Below, one piece after another: positions 1 through 11,366 of a DNA stretch of 64,000 nucleotides. The notes below the pieces were generated by a model. That model searched no databases and was not told where the DNA came from. It saw only the letters and a program-made list of their open reading frames with translations. Numbering within the stretch: position 1 is the stretch's first letter; every line of letters begins with the position of its first letter. The position numbers and the translations under genes were made by a program. Source of the stretch: Chrysogorgia sp. JL179-B06 (lineage: Eukaryota; Cnidaria; Anthozoa; Scleralcyonacea; Chrysogorgiidae); the NCBI GenBank assembly GCA_035772405.1, contig JAYKKM010000311.1:1-64000 (forward strand), in the 5' to 3' direction.

Positions 1-19
1 CCTCTAGTTTTATTTATGA

Positions 20-1660
20 TCCTATGGTGATCACTAGAAAGTGTACTTTAAAATAAGGTTTCCGTGGAAAGACTGAAAACTAGTTGTTCCAGGGTTAGTA
101 CGAAGGTTAAAAAACTATCAAAAACTATCAAAACGCATTGGAATATTGAAGTCTATAAAGTCGTATTTGCCTACAGCTGAACGAATTCTCTTTTACAATG
201 CTATGATCAAACCCTTATTTCTTTACTGTAGCCCAACTTGGACAAACTGTCGTAAGAACAATATCGTAAAAGTATTCAAACTTCAGAAACGCTAACTTTT
301 GGAACAAGCTGCCACTTAGTCTGCGTTCATCTGGCTCCCTTAATTTCTTTAAGCAGTCTTTGTATAGGTGTTTTTGTGATTACCAAAAAGAATGTAAGCA
401 ATTCACGTCTTTTTCTGATTTTAACTTTTAACTTTACACAGTGTATTTCAACTGTCATGTAATTAGGACTTCACCTTGTATCATTATATTAACATTATCA
501 TGTAATTTAGTCATTAATTTTTATATTTTTATACTTTTGTACATATATATATATAGATATACACATATATACATTTTCATTTTTCGAGGGCCACAAGTTT
601 GTTAGTACTTTGTACTATTTAGTGTAACCCTCTTTAAATAAAGTTTCTATCCTATCCTATCCTAAGGTTAGTACAAGGGTTAATATTAGGGTGATGGTTA
701 GTATAAGGGTTTGATTTTGGGTTAGGGTTATTTTTCAAACCTTTGTACTAAGTAACCGTCTCCTTAAAGGATATATGAACCGTAAATTGAGATGACTTTT
801 TTATTGATTTATTTGAAAGAACGCATAAAATGATAACGAATGGCTTTTTACAGTTCTTTCATATCTTATCTCGTTCTCGAGTTATTCGAGGTTGTGTGAT
901 ATGACCTATGACGTCACAAGGTGTACCCACCGTTATGACCAATCTGAAAATGAAGCATATCTTTAAAACTATTGAATAAAATTGCTTGAAACTTTCCATA
1001 AATATACAGTTCACTAAATTGAATATCCCCATGTCTACTTTATCGTTGCCATAGTAACAGATGAGTTCACAGGCTCCGTTCATCCTTTAAAAAACTTCTT
1101 TATTTTCTGTCATTTATAAAACAATTTTTGACTGTGAACTAGTGAAGTATATTTTCAATAGCATTGCCAAGAAAACAGAGCAACTTCGAATCATAATCTT
1201 TGCAGCGCATGCTAGAAAATATAATTTTTTGGTTCAGAAAGAAAGGAATCTGGGAACTAATCTGTCACTATGGCAACGATAGAATTGACATGGGGATATT
1301 CAATTTAGTGAACTGTATACTTATGCAAAGTTTCAAGCAATTTCATTCAATAGTTTGGAAGATATGCTTCATTTTCAAATTGGACATAATGGTGGGTACA
1401 ACTTGTGACGTCATAGGTCATATTACACAACCTCGAATAACTCGAGAACGAGATAAGATATGAAAGAACTGTAAAAAGCCATTCTTTATCGTTTTATGAG
1501 TTCTTTCAAATAAATCAATAAAAAAGTCATCTCAATTTACAGTTCATATGCCCTTTAATATTAACACTTGTACTAACCTTGCTACTAATTAATCCTGGAA
1601 CAACTAGTTTTCAGTCTTTCCGCGTAAACCTTATTTTAAAGATCACCTTATGCCTATTGC
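20..1660. repeat. Long palindromic (foldback-type) element split by a LINE
   Basis: The left arm (about 20-110 plus 664-1090) and right arm (about 1225-1660) are imperfect reverse complements: both contain the ACTAGTTGTTCC block (80-91 and its complement near 1597-1608) and the GTGACGTCATAGGTCATA-type block (near 903-920 and 1403-1420). The arms are about 430 bp once the inserted LINE piece is removed, with about 130 bp of non-matching centre. The two look-alike open frames in the arms (859-1083 minus, 1200-1463 plus) are the same repeat read from each arm, not genes. No target duplication was identified. Confidence 0.75.
112..663 (+). mobile_element. 5'-truncated LINE 3' end (CR1/L2-like)
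   Basis: Translation of 140-295 gives the C-terminal part of a non-LTR reverse transcriptase protein (AERILFYNAMIKPLFLYCSP, then the NNIVKVFKLQKR type). After an internal deletion, 300-390 gives the usual LINE tail motif WNKLPLSLRSSGSLNFFKQS. The piece ends in short TATCC repeats (645-663), which serve as the 3' tail. It lies inside the left arm of the palindrome, so it inserted after that element. Only the last ~100 codons survive; it is not functional. Confidence 0.8.
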
Positions 1661-1688
1661 TATCATTGTCTGTTCAGTTCACTGATCT

Positions 1689-2205
1689 AGAAAGAAAACT
1701 GGATCGAGCAACCTATTGTTCTCCGATGCCAGAAAAAGAAGCTCGAAAAATTTGACAGGTGCCATTACTAAAGGACCAATGTCGCAGTAAATCTGGGTCG
1801 TTTATGGATTGGGGAGGGGACTAGGGTGAGGGCGGATGGAACGCCTGCACGAAAGACCCACGTTTTTGGATTTATACGTCCACCAGAATACTGATTGGCT
1901 ATTTCAACTCATTAGTACTAGGGGTTTCCTCTCAGGAAATAAACATTTAAAAATGGCGACAAAAAACCGTGTTGGTTGATTTTGCTGGACTGGATCGAGC
2001 AACCTATTGTCCGATGCCAGACAATGAAGGGACCAAAAGGACCGAAGTGAAATGTTTTAATCCTTGAGGAAAGCCCGCTAGTCGCTGATTGGTTGTTTTT
2101 TACAGTTCATGTGAGCTTCATGTGAGCGGAAATCCAAAAACATGGGTCTTTGGTGGCGTTCCCTCCCCCGCTCCGCCTAACGCCGCCACGCAGGCTATAT
2201 TTTCA
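1689..2205. repeat. MITE-like inverted repeat plus short direct repeat
   Basis: Segments 1815-1880 and 2125-2200 are imperfect reverse complements centred on an AAAGACCCACGTTTTTGGAT-type block, giving a MITE-like unit of about 400 bp. In addition GGATCGAGCAACCTATTGT occurs at about 1701 and 1989 as a direct repeat followed by a similar CCGATGCCAGA stretch, which suggests a small local duplication. No coding capacity is seen. Confidence 0.55.
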
Positions 2206-2836
2206 TAGACTGTAGTACACTAGCAGCAAGGCTCACAAAGCAAAAAGAACAGACGGGAAAAAGCACTGTGCACGATGAGAAAACTACAACACGTACACAA
2301 AATAATCACACCTAGTATACTTTGAAAAGAACATAATACAATGCTGTATGTACCAAGCCATCACTCTGCACTTAGTACCACGTAACATGCTGTTAACACT
2401 TAACATAACAAGGGAAAGCTCTACAAAAACAATTTCATATTATTCAAATGCACGCAGTATCCAACTGATAATGAAATTTTAATTTTTACTTTTTTTCTTT
2501 TTCACTTCTATAATCTCAAACTAAACACACTTTTACGAGAAGATATATATGTTTACCATGAGTTTTGTAGTAGTGTCACGTTTTAGTTTGCATGTTAACT
2601 ACATTTGAAATGAATATACAACTGCTAGACAACCATCGTACTGTGTTTAATTAATTATGCGACAAGGTCATGATAATTGGTTGTAATATCCAGCGTTTCG
2701 AATCAATTTGCATCAAAAAAGCCTTTCAACTTCTTTGTATACAGTACTTTTTACAACAATGACACCCCATTGTGATTACTAACTATAATTAAACTGAGCG
2801 ATTCAAACGAAACACGAATTATTTCGAATTGTTTAT
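2206..2836. other. Non-coding stretch
   Basis: AT-rich sequence with no convincing open frame, RNA gene or terminal repeat. Confidence 0.5.
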
Positions 2837-3840
2837 TGTCGTTGATACTTGGGGAGGGAAATTCGCGATACGTAGCATCTCCAACGAGCCGATGGAAGAT
2901 TTCCAAAATAATGATGACCATCAAGGACGTGAATGAAGCGATCGAAGAGAATGAAGCGATCGAAGTGAAAATTTGAACTGCCAGAGCAACTGAAGAAGAC
3001 GACGACTCAGCATGGGACGAAGAGATGGAAAATAAAGTCGACAAAGATGGTGTTAAGATGAGTCAACTAAAGCAATTGAGATCTGACAATGGTTTTGATG
3101 AAAGTATATGCAGCAACGCGAAAGAGACAGCAGCTAGCAAGGAAAAGATATCAGATACAGCAAAGAAATACAATTCTGCCTAGCAACCAAAACACGTGCA
3201 GATCGCACGGCTCAATGGATCGTATCATATTGACTCCGAGTTTCAAGATTCCTTGAAGTTTTCTTATGTTAAGGAGTCCGTTGTATCCCAAATACGAACA
3301 TATACATTGACTGATTACTCTTGAGGACTACATGCAAGAGCATTATCGAACTAAGATTACCTTGAACAAGTTACTGTATCTGGCATACGAGGAGAATGGT
3401 GGGAACTGGACATGAATGGAAGAAGTGGACGTTTACCTAACTGGTTCGAAGCCCTGTTCGAGTGGACAGCTGAAAGAAACTCGGTCGAAACGAAATCGCA
3501 AGAGAAGCAACCGAAACTTGCATCCAAATACAATACGTGGGTGGATAAACAAAAGACTTTCAAATCCGACACGTCGAACACAAGCATCGTAAACACGTGG
3601 GCGAACGGCGAATGTAAAGTGTCGGAAGATCGTGAGTCAACTAAACCAACAAATCCGTCAGCGTTCGACATCCAACAAGGGTTTTGAAGAAAGTATACGC
3701 GGGAACGACGACAGAAACAGCAGCTTGAAAGAAGAATCAGTTCCAGTATAATAAAGAACAATTCTGCCAATCTAGTAAAACTCATGATCGCACGGTTCAA
3801 TGCATCGTATCGATTTCAACAATAATAATATATCACCAAT
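2837..3840 (+). pseudogene. Decayed Gag-like LTR-retrotransposon repeat, copy 1
   Basis: This ~1-kb segment is a diverged duplicate of 6610-7645. Shared blocks include CTTGGGGAGGGAAATTCGC (2849 and 6621), AATAATGATGACCATCAAGG (2908; similar at 6864) and the 3452-3715 stretch matching 7263-7530. Frames reading KLAKLMIA.FNGS-type residues before AAC/AAT repeats (3760-3830) resemble the start of the BEL/Pao Gag DUF1759 region (family consensus of the type LPKL.I..FNG). All frames are broken by stops. The Gag assignment is inference from a short motif; an unrelated repeat with chance similarity is possible. Confidence 0.35.
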
Positions 3841-5377
3841 TATAAATTGCTTTTCTAACCGAGGAGCTTTGTCCTGGAATAGTTTACGGCAAATTTTATT
3901 AGTTATAAATTCATTAGTTATAAATATGTTAGTTTTAAATTTGTGAACACGGCCCTTTGAAAATCAGGAAACTAGTACGCGCTACCTTGTGTGTGTAAAT
4001 AAGTTTTAATAATAATAATAATCCTGTCACTATGGTGTATCACAAATTCCGTGTTTGTTAATAAAGTCGTCACGAACTCGAAGCGGAAGCGCTACTACAA
4101 TGTATACCATATTAGTCGTATTTCTTGGGCTGTGATGAGAATTTATAAAAACTATGTATAAAAAATCAGATATACTACACAGGTTTGACACTCTTAAATT
4201 GACTCAATTCCTGCAAGTATTACCCAGAAGCCATTGCGCACTTTTACAGAACAAAGTAAGATTTGTTCTAGCTGCATAAATTGATACCTATATCAAAGTA
4301 GTGAAAGTACAAAATCTAAAATATAATAAAAACATTGGTGTTCTCCTCCTCTTCGTTTCATCCAGCATCATTCTGTATCGTCTCATCTTTGAGAGAGGAA
4401 TAAATAATGGTGATTCAAGGCTTGACTGGCCCATATTTTAAGAATATCACTGCAGATAATTATTGTAAGTACTATGTCATTAGATTTCAGTAAAAAACGT
4501 TTCACGAGTAAATTAATAAAAAAGGTTTCAAAATGTTTCACGATGAGTCTTTCTCGTTCCCATGCCCTCAAAGAAAATCTGAGAATGACACGTGAAAATC
4601 ACGTGAAGACTGCTATTAAATTGCGGGAATGATGCAAAGTAAACCATTGCTTGTTTCATGACTGTGAAAATATTAAGACGAAGACTATTACTCTTCATGG
4701 AGATAACCTTATGTGAATAGCAAGAAGAAGACAAGAGGTAAAATACTAAAAGGTTGACGTTATGGCAAACACTGAGGGTAAGGAAGGCTGTACTGTCAAA
4801 ATACTAAATAGGAAGTCTAACGTCGAGTGAACGCCTTAATTCTGCCTTCATTAGAGAGTGAAAGGCATTATGTCACTTTATATTTCACTCTCTGACGAAG
4901 GACTCTCTCCTTCGGAGAGACTTCCATGTCCACGAAAGAGAGTTTCGCAAGACGGAGCGCTGTTGTATTACATTCCTCAGCACTTCTCCACTTTCTCTTT
5001 CGCGGCCTTGAAGAAGAGAGGAGAAAGGACGAAGAGCCTTCGCTCAAAACGTTACACCTGCTATTCAGTATTTGAACAGTACACCAGCGACCTTTTAGTA
5101 CTTTTAATTCGTATTTTACATTCCCTATCCAACTCACAAACTCTATATATGTCACTATTTTATTCAAATACCAACATTTCATTATATTGTTAGTTGAGTT
5201 AAAATTATGTCAGACGTAATCTTTGCGGCTGACGTTCGTCTTCATTCAGACAATTTCAAAGTTCCTGAGAATTCAACTCGCAACCTTCTAACCAAAACGA
5301 AGATTGCCTAACCATATCTAACCATAACGTTCAGATCGTTCACGCTAACCTTGTTGAAACTGGGCGAAACGTAAACT
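3841..5377. other. Non-coding stretch with a small hairpin
   Basis: No supported gene. A short hairpin is visible at 4851-4893, where AGAGAGTGA pairs with TCACTCTCT, followed by overlapping CTCTC/GAGAG complements to about 4930. The open frames 4858-5193 (plus) and 4868-5182 (minus) overlap on opposite strands, have no recognisable domain and are best read as chance. Confidence 0.45.
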
Positions 5378-5785
5378 GTTCGGGTAGCGTTCATGATTTA
5401 TTAACTGAAGCTAAACGGCCGGGTGTTGAAACTAATTTCGTAATGATACGTGAACTGGAACGCATGACGTGTAGGGCGAAGAGTTGAGAGTAATCCGATA
5501 CCGTTATGTTGGATTAAAGATTGGAATGTTCGATACCGAAAGTCAAGAGTGAGAAGTGACTGTGCGATGGTAACTGTGTGATGGTGTCAGTGCTTGTTTG
5601 TGAGAAAGACGAGACGTCGTGCTTGATTTTTGTTTGTGTAAATTGTGACTTGTCGTAACGGGTTACAAGTACTGGTGATTTAAACCAGTTCGATCTAGAG
5701 ATAGAGAGATACCTCACGAGAATGAGGTAACGGATGACCAACCTTGAGCGGAAGCTGTGATCACTATAACTAAGTGTTATTCTTC
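5378..5785. repeat. Direct repeat, upstream copy
   Basis: Matches 6326-6781 at high similarity, from the TAGCGTTCATRATTTATT block to ATAACTAAGTRTTATTCTT. It lacks a 43-bp block present in the downstream copy (6613-6657). The pair flanks a CCGGAAC-rich segment, so the arrangement is repeat - insert - repeat. Confidence 0.8.
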
Positions 5786-6325
5786 GGAACTTGGTTCCGG
5801 ACTGAACTCCGATTTTTCCAAGTTCCGGTTCTGGCCGGAACTCATGAAAAATATTCGGCCGGAACCGGAACTTATTTGTCAAAATATGGTCAGCGGTTGT
5901 TCTATAGTGCTCAGGCTTTCTAAAACTATGCACGGCGTCAACGCGATTAAAAACAGATCAACTGACAACTATAAGGAAACAAATTACTTTCTGGAGAATA
6001 TTCAGTATTCACATTTGATTGGACAAAAATGTTCATGATACCAGTATGGAAAACATAAAGTTAAAACATTATAAAACTAGTTTTGTAGGTAATGGAAATA
6101 TAAATATGGACAATTTTAATAATTTTCTATCTGGTATTATTTAGTGAGGGGTTATTTTCACTTTTTGACCACTTAATTCCACAAAGCTACTGGTTCAAAC
6201 GGAAAGATACTACTCTGATACCCGGGTCCGGCCGGTTAGTTTCGGCCGGAACTTATTTCATTTCCGGTTCCGGCCGGAACTTATTTCAGTTCCGGTTCCG
6301 GCCAGAACTTTTAAATTTGGATCTG
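5786..6325. repeat. Non-autonomous element with CCGGAAC-rich ends
   Basis: Multiple TTCCGG/CCGGAAC motifs cluster in the first ~95 bp (5788-5880) and last ~100 bp (6225-6318), with AT-rich sequence between. Clustered short motifs next to both ends are typical of hAT-type non-autonomous elements, but no clean terminal inverted repeat or 8-bp target duplication was identified. Confidence 0.45.
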
Positions 6326-6781
6326 TTCAGGTAGCGTTCATAATTTATTGACTGAAGCTAAACGGGTTGTTGAAGATCGTAAGACTAATTTCGTAATTAT
6401 ACGTGAACTGTACTGCATGACGTGGTAGGGCGAAGAGTTGACAGCAATCCGATACCGTTATGTTGGATTAAAGATTGGAATGTTCGATACCAAAAGTAAA
6501 GAGTGAGAAGTGACTGTGCGATGGTAACTGTGTGATGGTGTCAGTGCTTGTATGTGAGAAATTAAGACGAGACGTCGTGTGTGATTTTTGTTTGTGTAAA
6601 TTGTGACTTGTCGTTGATGCTTGGGGAGGGAAATTCGCAACACGCGGTATCTCCAACGGGTTACAAGTACTGGTGATTTCGACCAGTTCGATCTAGAGAT
6701 AGAGATGCCTCGCGAGAATGAGGTAACGGATGACCAACCTGGAGCGGAAGCTGCGATCAATATAACTAAGTATTATTCTTA
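6326..6781. repeat. Direct repeat, downstream copy
   Basis: Second copy of 5378-5785, with an extra 43-bp block at 6613-6657 that also occurs at 2841-2885. That block is shared with the Gag-like repeats, so the duplicated segment probably belongs to the same retroelement family (perhaps its leader or LTR region). Confidence 0.75.
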
Positions 6782-7645
6782 AAATATATCCTTAAACTAC
6801 ACTGAACTTGAAAACGAAGATGCAAACGAAGACGAAGTCGACAGAAGATTTCGAGTTCGAAAATAATGATGACGATCAAGGACGTGAAACAAGCGATCGA
6901 AGAGAAATTTTTGACTGTACGAGACACTGAAGACGTCTCAGCATGGGGCGAAGAGATCGAAAGATGATGTTAATTAGGTGAATCAGCTAAAGGAAGAAAT
7001 TCAGCGCTTGAGATTTGACAACGATTTAGAAGAAAGTGTGCGGCAACGGCAACAGAGACATTAGCTAGAAAGAAGATCAGATGCAGCAAAAAAGTACAAT
7101 TCTGCCAAGTTGCCAAAATTCGTGATCGCACGGCTCAATGGATCGTATCGAGATTTCCTAATTTAAGGAGCTTGTTGTATCCCAAATACGAGCATACATT
7201 GACGGATTATTCTTGCGGACTAGTTGCAAGAGCATTATTGAACGTTTAGCAAACTGCTTCAAGTCCTACTCTACTGGACAGATATAGAAACTCGGTCATA
7301 ACGAAATCGCGAGAGAAGCAACCTGAACTTGCAATACAATACGTGGGTGGTCCACAAAATACTTTCAAATACGACACGTCGAACACAAGAATCGTAAACA
7401 CGTGGGCGAAGAGATCGAATGTAAAGTATCGAAGATCCCGAGTCAACTAAACCAACACATCCGTCAGTGTTTGACATCCAACAAGGGTTTTGAAGAAAGT
7501 GTACGCGGCAACGATGACAGAAATGGCAGCAGCTTGAAAGAAGAACAGTTCCAGTATAATAAAGAACAATTCTGCCAAGCTAGCAAAACTCATGATCGCA
7601 TGGTTCAACGGATCGATAATATCGATTTCAACAATAATAATAAAA
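6782..7645 (+). pseudogene. Decayed Gag-like LTR-retrotransposon repeat, copy 2
   Basis: Homologous to 2837-3840. At 6870-6960 a short frame reads KDVKQAIEEKFLTVRDTEDV, followed by stops. The NSAKLAKLMIAWFNGS segment (7567-7615) again resembles the start of a BEL/Pao DUF1759 Gag core. Both copies end in AAT repeats followed by TATATCAYCAATTA, so they share a 3' boundary. No protease, reverse transcriptase or integrase accompanies it. Confidence 0.35.
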
Positions 7646-7734
7646 ATAATATATCATCAATTACGTAGCAATAATCGAAATCTTTACTTATCTAAGACCA
7701 GCACAAATGTCCTTAAAATAGTTTTTCGTATCGA

Positions 7735-7955
7735 GTTAAGTTGCATTTTTCGCAACTGTTCCCGGTTTGGTCTTAAAATGTATGTATTCCAACACTCGAA
7801 ATTTTGCTTCACCATAAATCCTTATAACATGTAGTTTAATCGAGTGAAATGCCAAATATTACTTGTAATATACCCAGAATCTTATCCCCGGTATTAATTA
7901 CCACCACTATATATACAGAACTCGTGACTAGGCTCTCGGCATCGGCCTCGGCCGT
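7735..7955 (+). repeat. SINE fragment (3' part, tRNA-related head absent)
   Basis: Matches, in the opposite orientation, the non-tRNA part of the SINE copies at 35060-35535 and 41410-41715. Shared blocks include GGTCTTAAAATGTATGTATT, CGAGTGAAATGCCAAATATT and TACAGAACTCGTGACTAGGC. The tRNA-derived head seen in those copies is missing. Confidence 0.75.
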
Positions 7956-8330
7956 TCAAATTTTGAAGCGATAAAAGCTATGATATTATAAATCAAAGAA
8001 GGGGTTTTAAACAAAACTAAGAGATCATTTCGATACATTTCAAACTTCGTATACTCGTCTTTTAGATAACATACGCACGCGTTTTATCGAGTGACAACCG
8101 CTTCGAGTTCAACTTATTTGTTGAAGCGATCAAGTTATATGCCGATAAATAAAATTGATCCTTATTTACTGTTAAGGTTTTTTCAAGAACATACTCACAA
8201 TATCAATATCGTTAATCGCGTCGCCCACTTTTCCAACCCTGTTCAAAATTAAAACCATGTCTTGTTTGATTTATAATATCATAACTTTTATCGCTTCAAA
8301 ATTTGAACGCGAAGGCTAGTGCTTGTTACT
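7945..8330. repeat. MITE-like element with ~60-bp inverted ends
   Basis: GTTCAAATTTTGAAGCGATA at 7957 is reverse-complemented near 8290-8310, and the match runs on through TATGATATTATAAATCAA (7979; complement near 8268-8285). The interior is AT-rich and non-coding. It abuts the SINE fragment. Confidence 0.6.
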
Positions 8331-9371
8331 CGATAATCAGAAGTGAAATGCTGCCTCTGGACTGACGCAGGAGCAGTGGTTGCCAGCAGAATGATCATCA
8401 AATTAATAAACTGTAGAATCTACACCACAATACCACACATATCAAGGCGATCGTATAACCCCTTGTAATATTAAAATAACATACAGTTAAACCATATGGC
8501 GCGTTTATAATGTCAACATTCAATGTGACCATTAATTGAACGACATCTAATTCGAACAACATTTGCTCGAAAGAGCAAACTCGAGCTACTATGTAAATGT
8601 ACGCAGCACAACGTATGCATTGCACAACGTATGCATATACTGCAATTTGAAAGCCAACGAATGTAGCTATGAGTATTGACGTAAAAGCTAATATATTGTA
8701 AGCAATGATAGTATTAAATTTGGATATCTATTAAAATGTAAACAATGTCGAAATGCGAACTATGTTGAACCGTGTAGTTTTATTTCAATAGAAACTAATG
8801 TCACATCCCTTTTAACTTGTATAACCTTTGAAATATACAGCAGCTACAGGCATGTAGAACTTTTAAAATTTAATTTACTGATGTAATATAATAACGAATG
8901 TTTTCAAAGCGCTCCGTGGAAACCCCGCGCTTGAACACGAATGTGACACTCACGATTGAATATCGAGGTATGTTCGATATTGCGCTTTTTAAAAAAAAAA
9001 CTAAGTAAGTTTGCGTATATTGTAGACAGATAAATTATCTTTGTTTTAAGGTATAAGAGAGCTTGTAGGGTTGATTATTTGTCAAGAAAACGTTCGAATT
9101 ACGATGCTGTTTTCGAAGATGGCGGCCAAATTATATTATTGTCGATGGTGGTCGAGTTGCACTCGATAACTGGAATAGTTTGCTGATAAACTGATGAAAG
9201 AGCACTGCTTTCCTCGAGACTGGCCACTGAAACCTTCATGGTGTTGATGAATACTTCCACGAGAAACTAAAGACATGATGTATAATTGTTCTTGCCGTGA
9301 ATTTTCTTGTAATTTTCTGTGTCGAAGCAGGCGGAAGGCAGCGTGGTAGCGGAACATGCGCACTTGAGTCA
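8331..9371. other. Non-coding stretch before the composite transposon
   Basis: No gene or clear repeat seen. There is a short A-run at 8990-9000. The last 80 bp are more GC-rich. Confidence 0.45.
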
Positions 9372-9377
9372 CGTTCG

Positions 9378-9514
9378 TACGGTGGCCCAGAAGGGACAGC
9401 ACTTTTAACAAAAATAAATGCTACAATAATTATTTTGTGCTATCACTTTCATTTCAATTTTGCGCACAACATTACTTCAAACTGAAAATATTGCATTATA
9501 TCAAAAATGAACAC
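9378..9514. repeat. Left terminal inverted repeat of IS3EU-like copy 1, outer part
   Basis: Reverse complement of about 45711-45848. It continues at 18511-18604 after element A. The inner part runs up to the start of the HECT gene, so promoter and leader of that gene probably lie in the repeat. Confidence 0.9.
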
Positions 9515-9523
9515 ACACTCTCA

Positions 9524-9606
9524 TATCCTGTGAGCAGAGCCTTCCTTTCCTTTGTTTCCCCTTGCTGGGCGGGAGAGGAGAGAAAAGAAGGCTCTGCCGT
9601 ATTCGT
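9524..9606. repeat. Element A left terminal inverted repeat with hairpin
   Basis: Complementary to 18416-18501. Inside it, GCAGAGCCTTC (9534) pairs with GAAGGCTCTGC (9588) around a GC-rich loop, so a single strand could fold into a terminal hairpin. Confidence 0.85.
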
Positions 9607-9739
9607 GTTTGGTTTCGTCCAAGATTTTGGACGAAGTAAACCAGTTTAACCGGTATTTGATGCGCACGGCTTCAGTTCGACGGTAGCCGGCTAGTTCGAC
9701 GGTAAACTGGACCTGTCATTGGACGATAAAAATAGTAAC

Positions 9740-10485
9740 AACAGAGTCAATGGTGTAGAATTACTCTCTATATACGCTGTTTACATATTTATCTATATCT
9801 GAATAGACCAACGAATACACGAAAACCTATCGCTTGTATTTAATAAAGAAAGAAAGAATGGTTATGTCTTGAACTCGCATGTTATAAATATTTTCGCACG
9901 ATTTATATTACCGGGAGATTGAAGACGTATGAATTCAAGTATGATCGAGAATCATACCACAAACAACAAGAATGTATGCCTAAAGCTATTCCGTACTTTC
10001 ATGAGTGCTGAATAAACTTTTACTTTCAAAACGGTTGATTCTATCTGGTGCCTTCCACGCTATGAACTTACGCTGAATCAAACGGTGTCCGCTACCAAAT
10101 GATCCGCTGGACTAGCAACCCACGCGATCTGACAAAAAACATTTTGATTGTTTTATTTGTGTTGGTTCTTCGAAGCTTTTTTAAAAGTAAAAGTTTATTC
10201 AGCGCTCATGTAAGTACGGAATAGCTTTAAGCATGCATTCTTGTTGTTTGTGGCATTAAAATATATTTCTGATTCTCGATCGTGTGTTGAATTCATACGT
10301 CTTCAATCTCCCGGTAATATAAATCGTACGGAAATATTTATAACATATGAGTTCAACACATAACCATTCTTTCTTTCTTTATTAAATACAAGCGATATAG
10401 GTTTCCGTGTATTCGTTGGTCTATTCAGATATAGATAAATATGTAAACAGAGTATATGATAAAGTAATTCTACACCATTGACAGG
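9740..10485. repeat. Long palindromic element inside A
   Basis: Arms of about 290 bp (9745-10035 and 10180-10485) are near-perfect reverse complements. Shared blocks include GTCAATGGTGTAGAATTACT (9748; complement near 10462-10482) and the ATTCGTTGGTCTATTCAG block. About 145 bp separates them. It sits just before the first recognisable helicase motif and has probably removed or displaced the helicase N-terminus. The open frame 10303-10503 (minus) belongs to the arm and is not a gene. Confidence 0.8.
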
Positions 10486-11075
10486 TCGGAGCAATTCCTG
10501 CATTTAGCCGCATGTGTCAAATCCAATGCGAACGAAGATATTACTTTCGTCTCTTTGCCTACTGGTCATGGAAAGTCCCTCATCTAGATGAATATTTGTC
10601 AGACGGAAGTGGTTGCAACTGTGTAGGAGAGTTTGACGTCGACTTCATTTTTACAAGTCCAGAAAAGCTAGAACATAACTTTAATTTCTTATCAAGAATA
10701 GAAGACCAGCTACTTGGCGTTGTCGTTGATGAGTCTCACTGTGTGATTAATTGGTAAGCGTTTATTCATTTTGCATGGATTTAACATGTTTAACTTTATA
10801 AGGGTAGCACCATAGGATTGGATTAAATAATAACGAACTGAAACAGTTACACTCCACAGACCAAACCTTTCATAAGCCAAACAATCGTATTTACACCACC
10901 TACCTGCAACAATAAAATGCACAATGCTTCTATCAAGTTTTAATATAATTGTGTATCCATGTGGTACAGGGGATATACAGTATGTATGGTGGATTAACAA
11001 TACTTGTATATAGTATTTATATGATCACAGTGTTCAGTAAAAGGTCTGAATTCAGGCTGTGTATTGTTTTGAAAA

Positions 11076-11190
11076 ATGTTGCTCTTCCATATAACTTACA
11101 TGATTCTGAAGATGGCAGCTGCACAGGCTACTGAAACGACCAGTACATACAGTATAAACGTAAGTCATCTGGAAGAGCAACATATTCTAC
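11076..11190. repeat. Short MITE-like palindrome
   Basis: TGTTGCTCTTCCATATAACT (11077) matches the complement of 11163-11187 (TAAGTCATCTGGAAGAGCAA), with about 65 bp between the arms. Confidence 0.55.
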
Positions 11191-11240
11191 AAATGATCAC
11201 AATATTGTTATTAGCATTGAAGCATGTAGTTTACACAAGT

Positions 11241-11366
11241 AAGGCCCGGGTCAAACGTCGAACTTTTCATGAGTCGAACTCAATGCAGATGAACTTAAAC
11301 AAAAGAGTTTCCTAATTTACACTGAGTTCGACTCATGAAAAGTTCGATGTTTGACCCGGGCCTAAG
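11241..11366. repeat. Short palindromic MITE with GGCCCGGGTCAAAC ends
   Basis: Left arm TAAGGCCCGGGTCAAACG (11241) and right arm GTTTGACCCGGGCCTAAG (11349-11366) are inverted, and the match extends about 45 bp per arm (TCGAACTTTTCATGAGTCGA and complement). Nothing is coded. Confidence 0.8.

Noticed and set aside
859..1463. Two related small proteins (859-1083 minus, 1200-1463 plus)
   Set aside because: They are the two arms of one palindrome translated; no domain or start context.
2837..7645. A complete LTR retrotransposon or endogenous virus
   Set aside because: Only decayed Gag-like repeats are seen; no polymerase, integrase or envelope-like frames between or around them.
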